Of a DNA stretch of 64,000 nucleotides, positions 9,548 through 17,758 are shown piece by piece. The first letter of the stretch is position 1; every line of letters begins with the position of its first letter. The notes under the pieces are model-generated. The model ran no database searches. It saw only the letters and a program-made list of their open reading frames with translations, and was not told where the DNA came from. Position numbers and translations under genes: made by a program. Origin of the DNA: Trichocoleus sp. (GTDB lineage: Bacteria > Cyanobacteriota > Cyanobacteriia > Elainellales > Elainellaceae); contig DATNQD010000059.1 in the NCBI GenBank assembly GCA_036702865.1, forward strand, positions 1-64,000. The letters are read 5' to 3'.

Positions 9548-9572
9548 GTACTGTATATCGGTAGACTAACCG
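9548..9572. promoter_or_regulatory. Operator-like 25-bp direct repeat, copy 2
   Basis: Second strong copy of the motif, 164 bp from copy 1 and about 170 bp upstream of the peroxiredoxin-like gene. The core ATCGGTAGACTAACCG is identical in both. Two sites in one orientation, plus the degenerate third, suggest cooperative or looping control of both divergent units. Confidence 0.6.
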
Positions 9573-9739
9573 GAGTATTGGTTCAAATCAAGATTGCTGA
9601 ACCCCATTGCTTGCTGAACTCCATCACTAGTAGAGGCGTAGCAGCGGTCGACTAACTCGAAATTCTTCAAGCCATTTTCGTCGATCGCAATACCCTCGTC
9701 GAACAAAGAATTTGTTGATAACGCAAAGGAACTGTTTCT

Positions 9740-10354
9740 ATGCCTAAAACTGCTTCAATGATGTTGTCCCTTAGCACACCTGCACCAGACTTCAACTTGC
9801 CGGATGTCGTTTCAGGACAAGTGCTTTCGTTGAATACATTTGCCGATCGCCAGGCTTTATTGGTGATATTTGCCAGTCCCCACTGTCCGTTTGTTCAGCA
9901 TGTGAAGCATGAATTCGCTAAGTTAGAGCGTGATTATTCGTCTCAAGGACTGGGCATTCTTGCCATTAGTGCCAATGATCCGATCAATTACCCGGATGAT
10001 GCTCCAGACAAGATCAAGCAACTTGCAACAGAAGTAGGGTTCACTTTTCCCTTTGCTTTTGATGACACTCAAGAGGTTGCCAAAGCCTATCAAGCTGCTT
10101 GTACGCCTGATTTCTTCTTGTTTGACGCGAATCGTAAACTCGTTTACCGTGGACAACTCGATGACAGCCGCCCCGGTAATAACATTCCTGTAACGGGTCG
10201 TGATTTAAGACAGGCGATCGATGCTGCTCTCTCAAACCGATCGGTTGATCCAGATCAGAAACCGAGTATTGGCTGCAACATTAAATGGAAAGCTGGAAAT
10301 GAACCCTCCTATTACGGAGCAGCGGCAGGTATTGCTGTAGGAACGGCAAGTTAA
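9740..10354 (+). CDS. Thioredoxin-fold peroxiredoxin-like protein (PRX_like1 group)
   Basis: A 204-residue AhpC/TSA-type thioredoxin-fold protein. It starts with the typical SLSTPAPDFNLPDVVSG and has the active-site region FASPHCPFVQHV, where the Cys takes the peroxidatic position (CPFV rather than CXXC). The FDDTQEVAKAYQAACTPDFF segment and the C-terminal PSIGCNIKWKAGNEP are hallmarks of a family common in cyanobacteria and plastids, usually called thioredoxin family protein. Likely reduces peroxides or handles thiol stress in the cytoplasm. It is divergent from the sulfonate-like ABC operon and shares its control region, hinting at a common sulfur or redox signal. Confidence 0.88.
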   Translation: MPKTASMMLSLSTPAPDFNLPDVVSGQVLSLNTFADRQALLVIFASPHCPFVQHVKHEFAKLERDYSSQGLGILAISANDPINYPDDAPDKIKQLATEVGFTFPFAFDDTQEVAKAYQAACTPDFFLFDANRKLVYRGQLDDSRPGNNIPVTGRDLRQAIDAALSNRSVDPDQKPSIGCNIKWKAGNEPSYYGAAAGIAVGTAS

Positions 10355-10373
10355 CTGCGTTTTCTACTAAAAG

Positions 10374-10411
10374 CGACAAGTGGAGTAAACATTGTTCTAC
10401 CCTACTTGTCG
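10374..10411 (+). terminator. Inverted repeat between peroxiredoxin-like and methyltransferase genes
   Basis: CGACAAGT (10374-10381) pairs with ACTTGTCG (10404-10411) around a 22-base loop. No strong T-run follows, so it may be an attenuator or RNA-stabilising hairpin rather than a full terminator. It covers the possible TTG start at 10392, supporting the later ATG of the next gene. Confidence 0.4.
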
Positions 10412-10448
10412 TGTTTGGAAAAATAATTTGAGAGATGAGATTTATCAC

Positions 10449-11117
10449 ATGTCAAACAAAGCCTCTAGCCTAGATAATCAGCTGTACGAGTACTTGCTAT
10501 CTGTTTCATTACGTGAACCAGAAATTCTTTTTCGCTTACGTGAAGAAACGGTTCGTCATCCCAGAGCGCAAATGCAAATTGCACCAGAGCAAGGACAGTT
10601 AATGTCACTACTGTTACAAGCAATCGGCGCAAAAAAGACCCTAGAGCTGGGAGTGTTTACAGGTTATAGTTCGCTCTGTACTGCGCTGACCTTACCTGAT
10701 GATGGCAAAATTGTTGCCTGCGACATTAGCGAAGAGTTTACTGCCGTTGCTAAACGCTATTGGCAGGAAGCAGGAGTAGCTCACAAAATTGACTTACGTC
10801 TGGCTCCAGCTTTGGATACGTTGGAGCAATTGCTTGCTGAAGGACAGGCAGAAACCTTTGATTTTGCCTTCATTGATGCGGATAAAGAAAACTACGCACA
10901 CTATTACGATCGGGTATTTCACTTAATTCGACCTGGCGGATTGATTGCGATCGACAATGTGCTCTGGTCAGGTCGTGTTATTCAGCCGGATGCTCAAGAT
11001 CAAGGCACGATCGCTATCCGAGAATTTAATGCCAAACTGATGCAGGACGATCGCGTGGTGCTGAGTTTAGTGCCAATTGCTGATGGACTCACATTGGTGT
11101 GGAAGAAAACAATCTGA
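10449..11117 (+). CDS. SAM-dependent O-methyltransferase (Methyltransf_3, caffeoyl-CoA OMT-like)
   Basis: A class I methyltransferase of 222 residues with the family pattern: PEQGQLMSLLLQAIGAKKTLELGVFTGYSSLCTAL (SAM motif I ELGVFTGYSS), KIVACDISEEF (motif II), FDFAFIDADKENYAHYYD (metal-binding D-A-D-K), and GGLIAIDNVLWSGRV. These divalent-metal-dependent enzymes methylate catechol-type hydroxyls. A TTG at 10392 could add 19 residues; ATG 10449 is preferred because the resulting length and N-terminus (QLYEYLLSVSLREPEIL) fit the family. The substrate is unknown. Possibly cotranscribed with the peroxiredoxin-like gene. Confidence 0.9.
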   Translation: MSNKASSLDNQLYEYLLSVSLREPEILFRLREETVRHPRAQMQIAPEQGQLMSLLLQAIGAKKTLELGVFTGYSSLCTALTLPDDGKIVACDISEEFTAVAKRYWQEAGVAHKIDLRLAPALDTLEQLLAEGQAETFDFAFIDADKENYAHYYDRVFHLIRPGGLIAIDNVLWSGRVIQPDAQDQGTIAIREFNAKLMQDDRVVLSLVPIADGLTLVWKKTI

Positions 11118-11213
11118 TGGTTATTCTAGTAAATTGATTCGCCTTTATGTTTACCAAGCTGATTGAAGTATGTTCACCAACAGCAGCCGTTAATCAGCAA
11201 AAGCGCACTCTCA

Positions 11214-13454
11214 TCAGGCACAGGCACGCTCATTCAGATATCGATCGATCGCACCATCCAGTGACGGCAACAATACTCCTCGTTCGCTGCTCAACGCACT
11301 ATAAATAGGACGAGGCGCAACCCAATTGAGTTCTTTCGCAGGGCAGGCATGAATGCGAGCGCTGTCTAACCCGGCTAAGGTAGCAACGTCCCGTGCTAAA
11401 TCTGCCCAGGCGATCGCTCCAGCATTTGCCAGATGCCACAACCCAGATTCACCATCAATCAGTAAGTCGAGGGTTGTATTAACCAAATCGGGGACATAAG
11501 TGGGGGAAACAATTGCATCGGATGCGGCAATAAACGGATGTCCAGCAGTTAAGGTGCGGAGAGCGGTCGTCAAGAAATTGTAGTTATCCCAGGGGCTAAA
11601 GAAAGCACTGGTGCGGATGACCAGGGAATCTGGATGGGCAGTTAAAACCTGTTGTTCAGCGATCGCCTTGCTCTGTCCATAGACGCTGAGTGGTGCAACT
11701 GCATGACTTTCTGTGTAAGGGTCAGCCCGATTGCCATCAAACACCAAATCTGAGGAAAATTTCACCATGGCAATGCCCCGCTCGGCGCAGGCTGTTGCCA
11801 GAATCGTGGCTCCCTGAGTATTGATGCGATGGCACAGGTACGGTTCTCGCTCAGCATCATCTACCCGCACATATCCGGTCGCATTAATCACCGCCCAAGG
11901 TTTCAGTTCTGTCAGCACTCGATCCACACAAGTTGAGTTTGTGATGTCCATGTCCTGACGGCATAACAGGTGATAGGGAATGCCGCGAATTTCGCAGAGT
12001 CGGGCAAAGGCTTGTCCTAAAGTGCCTGTTGCGCCTGTAATCAGCAGGGGAGGGGTGGCAGCAGCAGAACCATTCGCAACGCGCTTCATCTCCACCGATC
12101 GACAAACCGGAACTGAGCCTAAATCAATCCATCCGCCTGACTGTTTTGAATAGCTCACAGGTGGATAAAGGAGGCGTTGCGATCGCTGCCACCATCCAGG
12201 CACATCCAGGAGTGGATGAGTATATTTGCGTCCTTCTGCAAAAGATTGCAGCATTTTGGCAATTGCGGTGGGTCGAGGCACAGAAGACCGGACATCAAAC
12301 ACTCCTGGCTCATAAAAGCCATTGGCGCGAGTCACTAGGCTATTCCAGTCATAGGTTCCCAACAACGACCAAACTGTAACGGCTCGAAAGTCTATGCCAT
12401 CCTCTCGCAGCGATTGCGCCATCGTCCAAATTTCTTTTAGCCAGCGCAGCTGTTCCTCACGGGTACATCCTAAATGTGCCTCGGTAATGGCGATCGGTTG
12501 CTTGTAGCGTTCCCAGACCTCCTTGAGTAAGGTAGCGTGATCATAAATACCCTCAGCACAGACCCATACTGCTTCTACGTCAGCAAACTGCTGTTCTCCA
12601 CGACCGCCACGCGTGTGCTCAGGATAGCGTTCCATCCGTTCGTCAATAAAGCGATCGCTACAGACATAGCGATTGATGCCAATGATATCGGGCGGACAGG
12701 GATTCTCTTGAAACCACAGTAATTCAGCTTCCTCAATGCCCGTCTGCCGCAGATAGTCCCAGAGAGGATGTGCAGAATTGACAAGACCGCAGAGCATATC
12801 TAAAGAAAGCCAGCGGCGATTGTTCTCAAATTGCGCCTCCTCAGCCAGCGCTGGGGTACTGAGAATTTTGCCCAAATCTTCGGTTTGCACCAGTTGAGCA
12901 TGAGGATTGATCCGCCGAATTGCCTGCATTGAGAGCACTGTTGCACGGCATTGATGAATGAGTGCCTTGACAAACATCAAATCATCTTTTTCATGCGGAT
13001 ACCAGTGACCATATAAGCCGCTAAACCGGGCTGTAGTGAGCGGTTCATTCACAGGCGTGTAATGGCTAATCCAGGGATATCGCTGGGCAACCGCACTAGC
13101 ATATTCTGCAAGCTTTTCTGGAAAGGCAGGATCAATCAGACTGGTATGACGAGGACCGCTGCCATGATGGACTAACCCAGCAATCGGGCGGACTCCCAAA
13201 TCATCCAATAAGGTCAACCGCTCATCTGCCCATGACCAATCTGCCTGTTCTAGCCCATTCGGTGCAATGCGTTCCCAGAGTATGGGGTAGCGAATCATTT
13301 CCACCCCAAGCGATGCAAACCGCCTCAAATCGTCTGCTCGGGAGGCATGTCCATTCCACTCCAGTTGGTCAAAATATTGGTCGCCGACTCGGTTTACCGT
13401 ACACTCCACTCCAGCCCACACTGCCAACGGTGGCATCGCCTGTTTTACATTCAT
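11214..13454 (-). CDS. Fusion: family-1-like glycoside hydrolase + RmlD-like sugar-nucleotide reductase
   Basis: A 746-residue two-domain protein. Residues ~10-420 form a GH1-like TIM barrel: acid/base Glu in HYTPVNEP and nucleophile Glu in PIAITEAHLG. Residues ~470-745 are an extended SDR of the dTDP-4-dehydrorhamnose reductase type: LLITGATGTLGQAFARL for NAD(P), SSDLVFDG, and YGQSKAIAEQQVL with the catalytic YxxxK. Such fusions occur beside glycosyltransferases in surface-polysaccharide loci, as here. The hydrolase half could trim or transglycosylate the glycan while the reductase makes its deoxysugar donor (inference). ATG 13454 has a GAGAGA-type site; an in-frame GTG lies at 13466. Confidence 0.9.
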   Translation of the reverse strand: MNVKQAMPPLAVWAGVECTVNRVGDQYFDQLEWNGHASRADDLRRFASLGVEMIRYPILWERIAPNGLEQADWSWADERLTLLDDLGVRPIAGLVHHGSGPRHTSLIDPAFPEKLAEYASAVAQRYPWISHYTPVNEPLTTARFSGLYGHWYPHEKDDLMFVKALIHQCRATVLSMQAIRRINPHAQLVQTEDLGKILSTPALAEEAQFENNRRWLSLDMLCGLVNSAHPLWDYLRQTGIEEAELLWFQENPCPPDIIGINRYVCSDRFIDERMERYPEHTRGGRGEQQFADVEAVWVCAEGIYDHATLLKEVWERYKQPIAITEAHLGCTREEQLRWLKEIWTMAQSLREDGIDFRAVTVWSLLGTYDWNSLVTRANGFYEPGVFDVRSSVPRPTAIAKMLQSFAEGRKYTHPLLDVPGWWQRSQRLLYPPVSYSKQSGGWIDLGSVPVCRSVEMKRVANGSAAATPPLLITGATGTLGQAFARLCEIRGIPYHLLCRQDMDITNSTCVDRVLTELKPWAVINATGYVRVDDAEREPYLCHRINTQGATILATACAERGIAMVKFSSDLVFDGNRADPYTESHAVAPLSVYGQSKAIAEQQVLTAHPDSLVIRTSAFFSPWDNYNFLTTALRTLTAGHPFIAASDAIVSPTYVPDLVNTTLDLLIDGESGLWHLANAGAIAWADLARDVATLAGLDSARIHACPAKELNWVAPRPIYSALSSERGVLLPSLDGAIDRYLNERACA

Positions 13455-13510
13455 TGAATCTCTCACTTTACTAAATACTGTGTTTGGTTACATCACACTG
13501 CACCGATCGT

Positions 13511-13972
13511 TCAACGTATCTCTTGAATTAGCAGGAAAACCCAGGTGCTAATAAACAAGAGTGGTACGACGATCGCAGGCATCTGAGCGAAACGGCGAGT
13601 TATCGTTGTACCTTGAATCGGTGGGAAATGTGCCACTGTATTGTCTTGAGGATAGGTTTGAAACAACTTCCGCAAATCAGCCATATAAATGAGGGAAACT
13701 AAGATCCCGCTATAAATCAAAATGCTTGTTGCTAAAGAAATGCCAGGAATAATCCAGAGCAACAGGTTGTGCAGTTCCGCATATTTACCGTTTTCTGGGT
13801 TTGGTGGTGAACTGAGTAACGTTGCAAATCCACCGAAAAAGAAGGATTGCGAAAAAATTAGCCAGTTCACTCGTTCATTCATCGAGCTATCTTCATTACT
13901 GATTTGCTCATGAATCAATTGATAAAAATCAGCCGTAGGCAATGGTTTTGGTGGATCGAGAACTTCAGGCAT
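13511..13972 (-). CDS. Small membrane protein of unknown function
   Basis: A 153-residue protein with three to four hydrophobic helices: WLIFSQSFFFGGFATLL (~37-53), LLLWIIPGISLATSILIYSG (~70-90, running on into LVSLIYMA) and IVVPLLFISTWVFLLI near the C-terminus. The segment before the first helix (ISNEDSSMNERVNWLIFSQS) recurs in small bacterial membrane proteins of unknown role. The ATG lies four bases after the stop of the glycosyltransferase gene, so the two form an operon. No catalytic motif is visible. Confidence 0.7.
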   Translation of the reverse strand: MPEVLDPPKPLPTADFYQLIHEQISNEDSSMNERVNWLIFSQSFFFGGFATLLSSPPNPENGKYAELHNLLLWIIPGISLATSILIYSGILVSLIYMADLRKLFQTYPQDNTVAHFPPIQGTTITRRFAQMPAIVVPLLFISTWVFLLIQEIR

Positions 13973-13976
13973 CGCT

Positions 13977-15284
13977 TCAACGTTTTAACGACTGATTGTC
14001 ACTACGAGCAGGTACTCGAGAGAATTGCCGGATGGTCGCCTTTGGGGGTCGCTGGGTTGAACCTGTTGAACGATCGGCTTTTGCCGCAGATTGGTCGGTA
14101 AGGTGTGTCGCAGACCGACTGGCACGGGCAGAGGCAATGAGCTGAATCATCTTTGCCCAGGTTTGATCCCAAGAATTTTGAGCCAAAAATCGATCGACTC
14201 GATCGCACCAATCTGCCTCTTGTCGTTGTTGCATTGCCCGCTCAGCCGCTGCAATAAAGTCTGCTGCAGTATCAGCAATCTGCACTAAGTTCTGCTGTCC
14301 GTAAGGACGAACGACATCCCGAATTGACGTAGAGACGACAGGTTTTCCGGCTGCCAAATATTCGGGAGTTTTTGTAGGGCTAATAAAGCGGGTCGATTCA
14401 TTGCAGGCGAACGGTAGAATTGCGACATCCCATCCTGCTAAATAGTTGGGCAACTCCTGATAAGATTTACTGCCCAAATAGTGAACGTTGGGGTAATGCG
14501 GTAGCCGATCTGGATCAATCTTCACAACGGGACCAATGATCACGAGATGCCAGTTGGGTTTCGCTTGAGCGATGTTGTCCAGCAGATCGAGATCCATCCG
14601 TTCGTCAATCACGCCATAAAAGCCGAGGCGAGGATGCGGAATATCTCGCTGGTCAGGTGGTTCTTCAGCATGGGTTCTAGCTTGATGAAAGTGGGCAGCA
14701 TCGATGCTGCTGGGAAACGCATGAATGTTGGAATGCAGATGTTGCTTCGCTTCGTACAAGCTTTGCCCACCCGTAAAGACAACATCAGCTCGCTGCAATA
14801 ATTGCCGTTCTAACTCCTGTAGTGCAGGTGACGCTCCTCGAAAAGCGGATAGCTCATCCATACAGTCATACACTATGACAGAGGATGGAAGGTGATGGGT
14901 GAAGGAGAGTGCTGTTGGCGTGTAGTACCAGAGAATGGGACTAACGATCGCATACTTCTCAAATAATTCATCCATCAAACTCTGGTGCATTATAGTCACC
15001 AGTCCATCGCTTACCCAGTTGGGCAAATGCGGCACCACAACCCACAACCCACACTCTCGCTGGCTAACCTCAAGCCACCAGGAATCGATCGATTCCACAA
15101 CAGGCTCTTCCACAAAAAAGACTCGACGATTTTTTACACAGCGGCTCAAAAGATGCTGCGGTCGTTGATAAACAAAATCCCATCGTAAATGAGAGAGACA
15201 AACGAGATCAAAACTGTTTGACAGGATAGCCTCAGTCTCTAAGTAAGAAGGGTGGTTAACAATCGACTCACTAAATTGCTTCAC
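13977..15284 (-). CDS. Glycosyltransferase, GT-B fold (GT1/GT4-like)
   Basis: A 435-residue glycosyltransferase. The N-terminal half opens with DLVCLSHLRWDFVYQRPQHLL, a segment found in a group of polysaccharide glycosyltransferases often next to RmlD or Glf-type genes. The C-terminal GT-B domain has RLGFYGVIDERMDLDLL, WHLVIIGPV and the donor-binding region FISPTKTPEYLAAGKPVVST (EYLAAGKPVV equals the usual E-x7-E zone). The last ~45 residues are Ser/Thr/Arg-rich and probably disordered. Starts at a GTG. Transcribed with the small membrane protein, and in the same direction as the hydrolase/reductase fusion, suggesting a small glycan locus. Confidence 0.88.
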   Translation of the reverse strand: MKQFSESIVNHPSYLETEAILSNSFDLVCLSHLRWDFVYQRPQHLLSRCVKNRRVFFVEEPVVESIDSWWLEVSQRECGLWVVVPHLPNWVSDGLVTIMHQSLMDELFEKYAIVSPILWYYTPTALSFTHHLPSSVIVYDCMDELSAFRGASPALQELERQLLQRADVVFTGGQSLYEAKQHLHSNIHAFPSSIDAAHFHQARTHAEEPPDQRDIPHPRLGFYGVIDERMDLDLLDNIAQAKPNWHLVIIGPVVKIDPDRLPHYPNVHYLGSKSYQELPNYLAGWDVAILPFACNESTRFISPTKTPEYLAAGKPVVSTSIRDVVRPYGQQNLVQIADTAADFIAAAERAMQQRQEADWCDRVDRFLAQNSWDQTWAKMIQLIASARASRSATHLTDQSAAKADRSTGSTQRPPKATIRQFSRVPARSDNQSLKR

Positions 15285-15427
15285 GATTAGCGGCTCATAT
15301 TCTTACGTTGCTACCAAGAAAGTAACGTCAGAGACACTGAGTTAACGACTGCTTTAAGAAATACACAGTGTATTTCTAACGGAGAGAAGATTGTTAAGCT
15401 GATGTGTAATAAACTATCGTTCTAGTC
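15285..15427. promoter_or_regulatory. Upstream region of the glycosyltransferase gene
   Basis: AT-rich stretch holding the presumed leftward promoter of the glycosyltransferase gene. ATACACAGTGTAT at 15361 is an inverted repeat (ATACAC/GTGTAT) that could be an operator. No ORF is seen. Confidence 0.3.
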
Positions 15428-15732
15428 ATGCAACAAAGCCCCGCAGAAGTGGAATACCTTTTGAGTGCGTTTGGAAAGCGTCCTTGATTCAACCGACTAT
15501 TCAACCGATAACTGAACCCGTTGTTTCTCCCAATCCAATCTCTTCATAAAGCAATAGCACGCCTCATTTTGAACGCAGTTTTAATCCACCTCGAAAATTT
15601 GCTCCAACGCTACATCTGTGTTTTGTTGCTCGTAGTGTAGTTGGGATTCGATCGCTCATCACATCTAAGGGCACGCGTGCTATTTGCGAATTTGAAGTTC
15701 CCTATGCAGAGCTTGTTAGTCCAGAATTTTAA
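15428..15732 (+). pseudogene. Decayed small gene of unknown family
   Basis: An ATG frame (MQQSPAEVEYLLSAFGKRP) ends at TGA 15485-15487. In another frame, protein-like sequence continues from 15481 and is broken by TAA at 15547-15549. It then resumes for 60 codons (with HLCFVARSVVGIRSLITSKG and AICEFEVPYAELVSPEF) to TAA 15730-15732. One frameshift plus one stop would restore an ORF of about 100 codons. The family was not recognised, and the reconstruction is inferred from coding-like sequence only. Confidence 0.35.
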
Positions 15733-16032
15733 TTCAGGGTGGGTCAAACGGCTAACCAAGAAGGATTGACAAGATAAGTTTATTGGTAATGTAGCAGTGC
15801 TTGTGGAAACTGTTGTATCTAAACCTAGTTTAATTTTGGTAAAGAATATGTTGGGTGTTGCTGGGCATTGAGAGCCTATCAGAACTTCGTAATTTGCTCG
15901 ATTCCTTGAACAATTACGTTCACAGAAATCACTCTTTTGCGGTTGGCACTCTGGAGAGGGTACAGTGGAATAAGCTTTTGCTACAGAGCAACTTGTGGGG
16001 TATCTACCAACTGGACTTAACCCCCGAAGCTG
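15733..16032. other. Intergenic region upstream of the peptidoglycan-binding protein
   Basis: A 61-codon reading frame (about 15855-16040) ends inside the next gene, has no recognisable family, and is not called as a gene. No operator or terminator was identified. The region presumably contains the promoter of the gene at 16033. Confidence 0.3.
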
Positions 16033-17634
16033 ATGTCTGACCCTTCTACTCTACTGCTGCTAACTTGTGTTACTTGCACTGATCTGGGGCACAGCCCTAC
16101 TCAGATTAGCCAGGTTTCCTCTGCTCAAAGTTCTGAATCGAATCAATCAACTTGGGACAAGTCATCTGTCTCAAAACCGCCTCCCTCTGTTAGCCCACCC
16201 GAAACGGTTCAGGTTCCACTCAAGCTTGGTTCTAGTGCAGCCAAGCCAGACAAAGATGCATTTCGACAGCGGGAAGCAGGAGTTTCGCAACCGTCTTCTC
16301 GGCCAGCGAGTGGAATTGTGCCGAACGCAAACCGGATGCAAGCGCCTCCACCGGCCTCTATTCTACTTAAGTTGGGTAGCCAGGGTGAGTTGGTTAAACG
16401 GCTCCAAGCCCAACTCCGGCAACTCGGATATTATCGCAGCCCGATCGATGGGATTTATGGTAGGGAAACACAGGCATCTGTAGCAAGATTTCAGCAGAAG
16501 GAGAAGTTACCTGTTGATGGTATTGCCGGACCTGCAACCTTAGCAAAGTTAAAAGTTCAATTCGCAGAACCTCTCCCACCCAAACAGCAAAAGAAAGAAG
16601 ACGGGTCTGTTGCTCCTGGCAATAAAGCAAATCAAAATTCCGCCAGAAGGGATGTAACTCCATATGTTGCACTCGATGATTCAGATAACCGCTCTCTATA
16701 CATTGGATTGTCTCTCTGGGGTTTGTGCTACGGCGCGGGGACTGTTCTCTTCTTTTCCAGAGGACGCACCAACCTCAAACAAGTGAAAAGCTCAAACGGT
16801 GGCAAGCATCAGCAGAAAAAGGGTAAACCTCAGACAGTTGAACAGCAAAATTTCAGCGATCAGCGCGATCTCAATCATCCTTCTACCGAAGCAGCACAAC
16901 CATCAACTGCTCAGGCGGTCAACCCGCAAGCTCAGCCATCTGCTGTTCATCAAGTTCCTGAGCAAAAGCCACAATTTGATGTTGCAAGACTGAAAGACCT
17001 GCATCAAAAAGTTGAGCAACCGCAAAAACAAGCAGAACAGGCAATTAAACCTGCTTCTAAGGCAGAACTACCCGATCCCCTTGCACCAGATGAGATCATG
17101 ACTGCGGCTTGGGCAAATCAAGGAATTGTGGAACCGTTGAAGGATTTGATGGTTGATTTGTCTGCTCCTGCTATCTCAGCCCCTTCCCAAGCGGCAATCT
17201 CAGTGATAGCAGACAGGAACATTAATCAGAGCGTTAGAAATCAGTCTCAGCCAGCGATTCAGCCAGTAACCCAGTCTGCTGCAATCCCTGACACGATTCG
17301 GCAACCGGCAGCTGTTGATGATGAGATCTCAGCCATGGTTGTTGCAACTTTACCTCACAGTGATCCAAAAACTGGAATGGCTTATCTTTATTTGTTAATT
17401 GACGATGCAGAAGGACGCTTTAAACTGCAGGGAAATGAACTGAGAATTGCCGATCGCACGTTGATGAATATGCAGAATGACGAGAGCTATGCGATTACAG
17501 TACGGCGTGTAGATGCAAAAGGTATTTCTACTGATAAATCTTTTGTCCTAAATCTGAATAAAACAAATGGCAACAATGCGGCAAAAAGTGCTGTTTCTAC
17601 TGCACAGCGTTCTGCAATCAAATCAGCAGAATAA
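16033..17634 (+). CDS. Peptidoglycan-binding, single-TM protein with cadherin-like C-terminal domain
   Basis: A 533-residue modular protein. Residues ~110-173 are a PG_binding_1 domain (LGSQGELVKRLQAQLRQLGY, IYGRETQASVARFQQ, VDGIAGPATLAKL). One transmembrane helix lies at ~221-241 (SLYIGLSLWGLCYGAGTVLF), followed by a long Gln/Ala/Pro-rich linker. The C-terminal ~80 residues (DDAEGRFKLQGNELRIADRT then YAITVRRVDAKG) match a cadherin-type repeat. In-frame TAA at 16018 fixes the start close to 16033. The short leucine/cysteine-rich N-terminus is not a clear signal peptide. Likely an envelope anchor; the partner is unknown. Convergent with the SBBP gene. Confidence 0.75.
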   Translation: MSDPSTLLLLTCVTCTDLGHSPTQISQVSSAQSSESNQSTWDKSSVSKPPPSVSPPETVQVPLKLGSSAAKPDKDAFRQREAGVSQPSSRPASGIVPNANRMQAPPPASILLKLGSQGELVKRLQAQLRQLGYYRSPIDGIYGRETQASVARFQQKEKLPVDGIAGPATLAKLKVQFAEPLPPKQQKKEDGSVAPGNKANQNSARRDVTPYVALDDSDNRSLYIGLSLWGLCYGAGTVLFFSRGRTNLKQVKSSNGGKHQQKKGKPQTVEQQNFSDQRDLNHPSTEAAQPSTAQAVNPQAQPSAVHQVPEQKPQFDVARLKDLHQKVEQPQKQAEQAIKPASKAELPDPLAPDEIMTAAWANQGIVEPLKDLMVDLSAPAISAPSQAAISVIADRNINQSVRNQSQPAIQPVTQSAAIPDTIRQPAAVDDEISAMVVATLPHSDPKTGMAYLYLLIDDAEGRFKLQGNELRIADRTLMNMQNDESYAITVRRVDAKGISTDKSFVLNLNKTNGNNAAKSAVSTAQRSAIKSAE

Positions 17635-17684
17635 CTTGTTGAAATAATTTGCTGAAATCAGAAGTTAACTCAACACATCAAAAA

Positions 17685-17710
17685 CCCTTGCAGTACAACT
17701 TCTGCAAGGG
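17685..17710. terminator. Rho-independent terminator between convergent genes
   Basis: Perfect 9-bp stem CCCTTGCAG (17685-17693) / CTGCAAGGG (17702-17710) with an 8-base loop. On the minus strand it is followed by TTTTT (complement of 17680-17684), so it terminates the SBBP gene and may also serve the plus-strand gene. Confidence 0.85.
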
Positions 17711-17758
17711 CTAGTAAAGACTAATTAAAGTGATTCACGATGTGATAGATCAGGTCGT

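Larger units (their letters stand above)
9239..9739. promoter_or_regulatory. Divergent control region between the ABC operon and the peroxiredoxin gene
   Basis: About 500 bp without a gene. It separates two divergent transcription units and contains three copies of one motif, entered separately. The rest is AT-rich, and no hairpin with a T-run was found. AAAGGA just before 9740 is the ribosome-binding site of the peroxiredoxin-like gene. Confidence 0.6.

Noticed and set aside
15855-16040. 61-codon ORF overlapping the start of the PG-binding protein
   Set aside because: No recognisable domain and no supporting start signal; overlap with a well-supported gene.
16067-16483. 138-codon ORF in another frame inside the PG-binding protein gene
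   Set aside because: The PG_binding_1 domain is encoded by the other frame over the same bases; this is a shadow frame.
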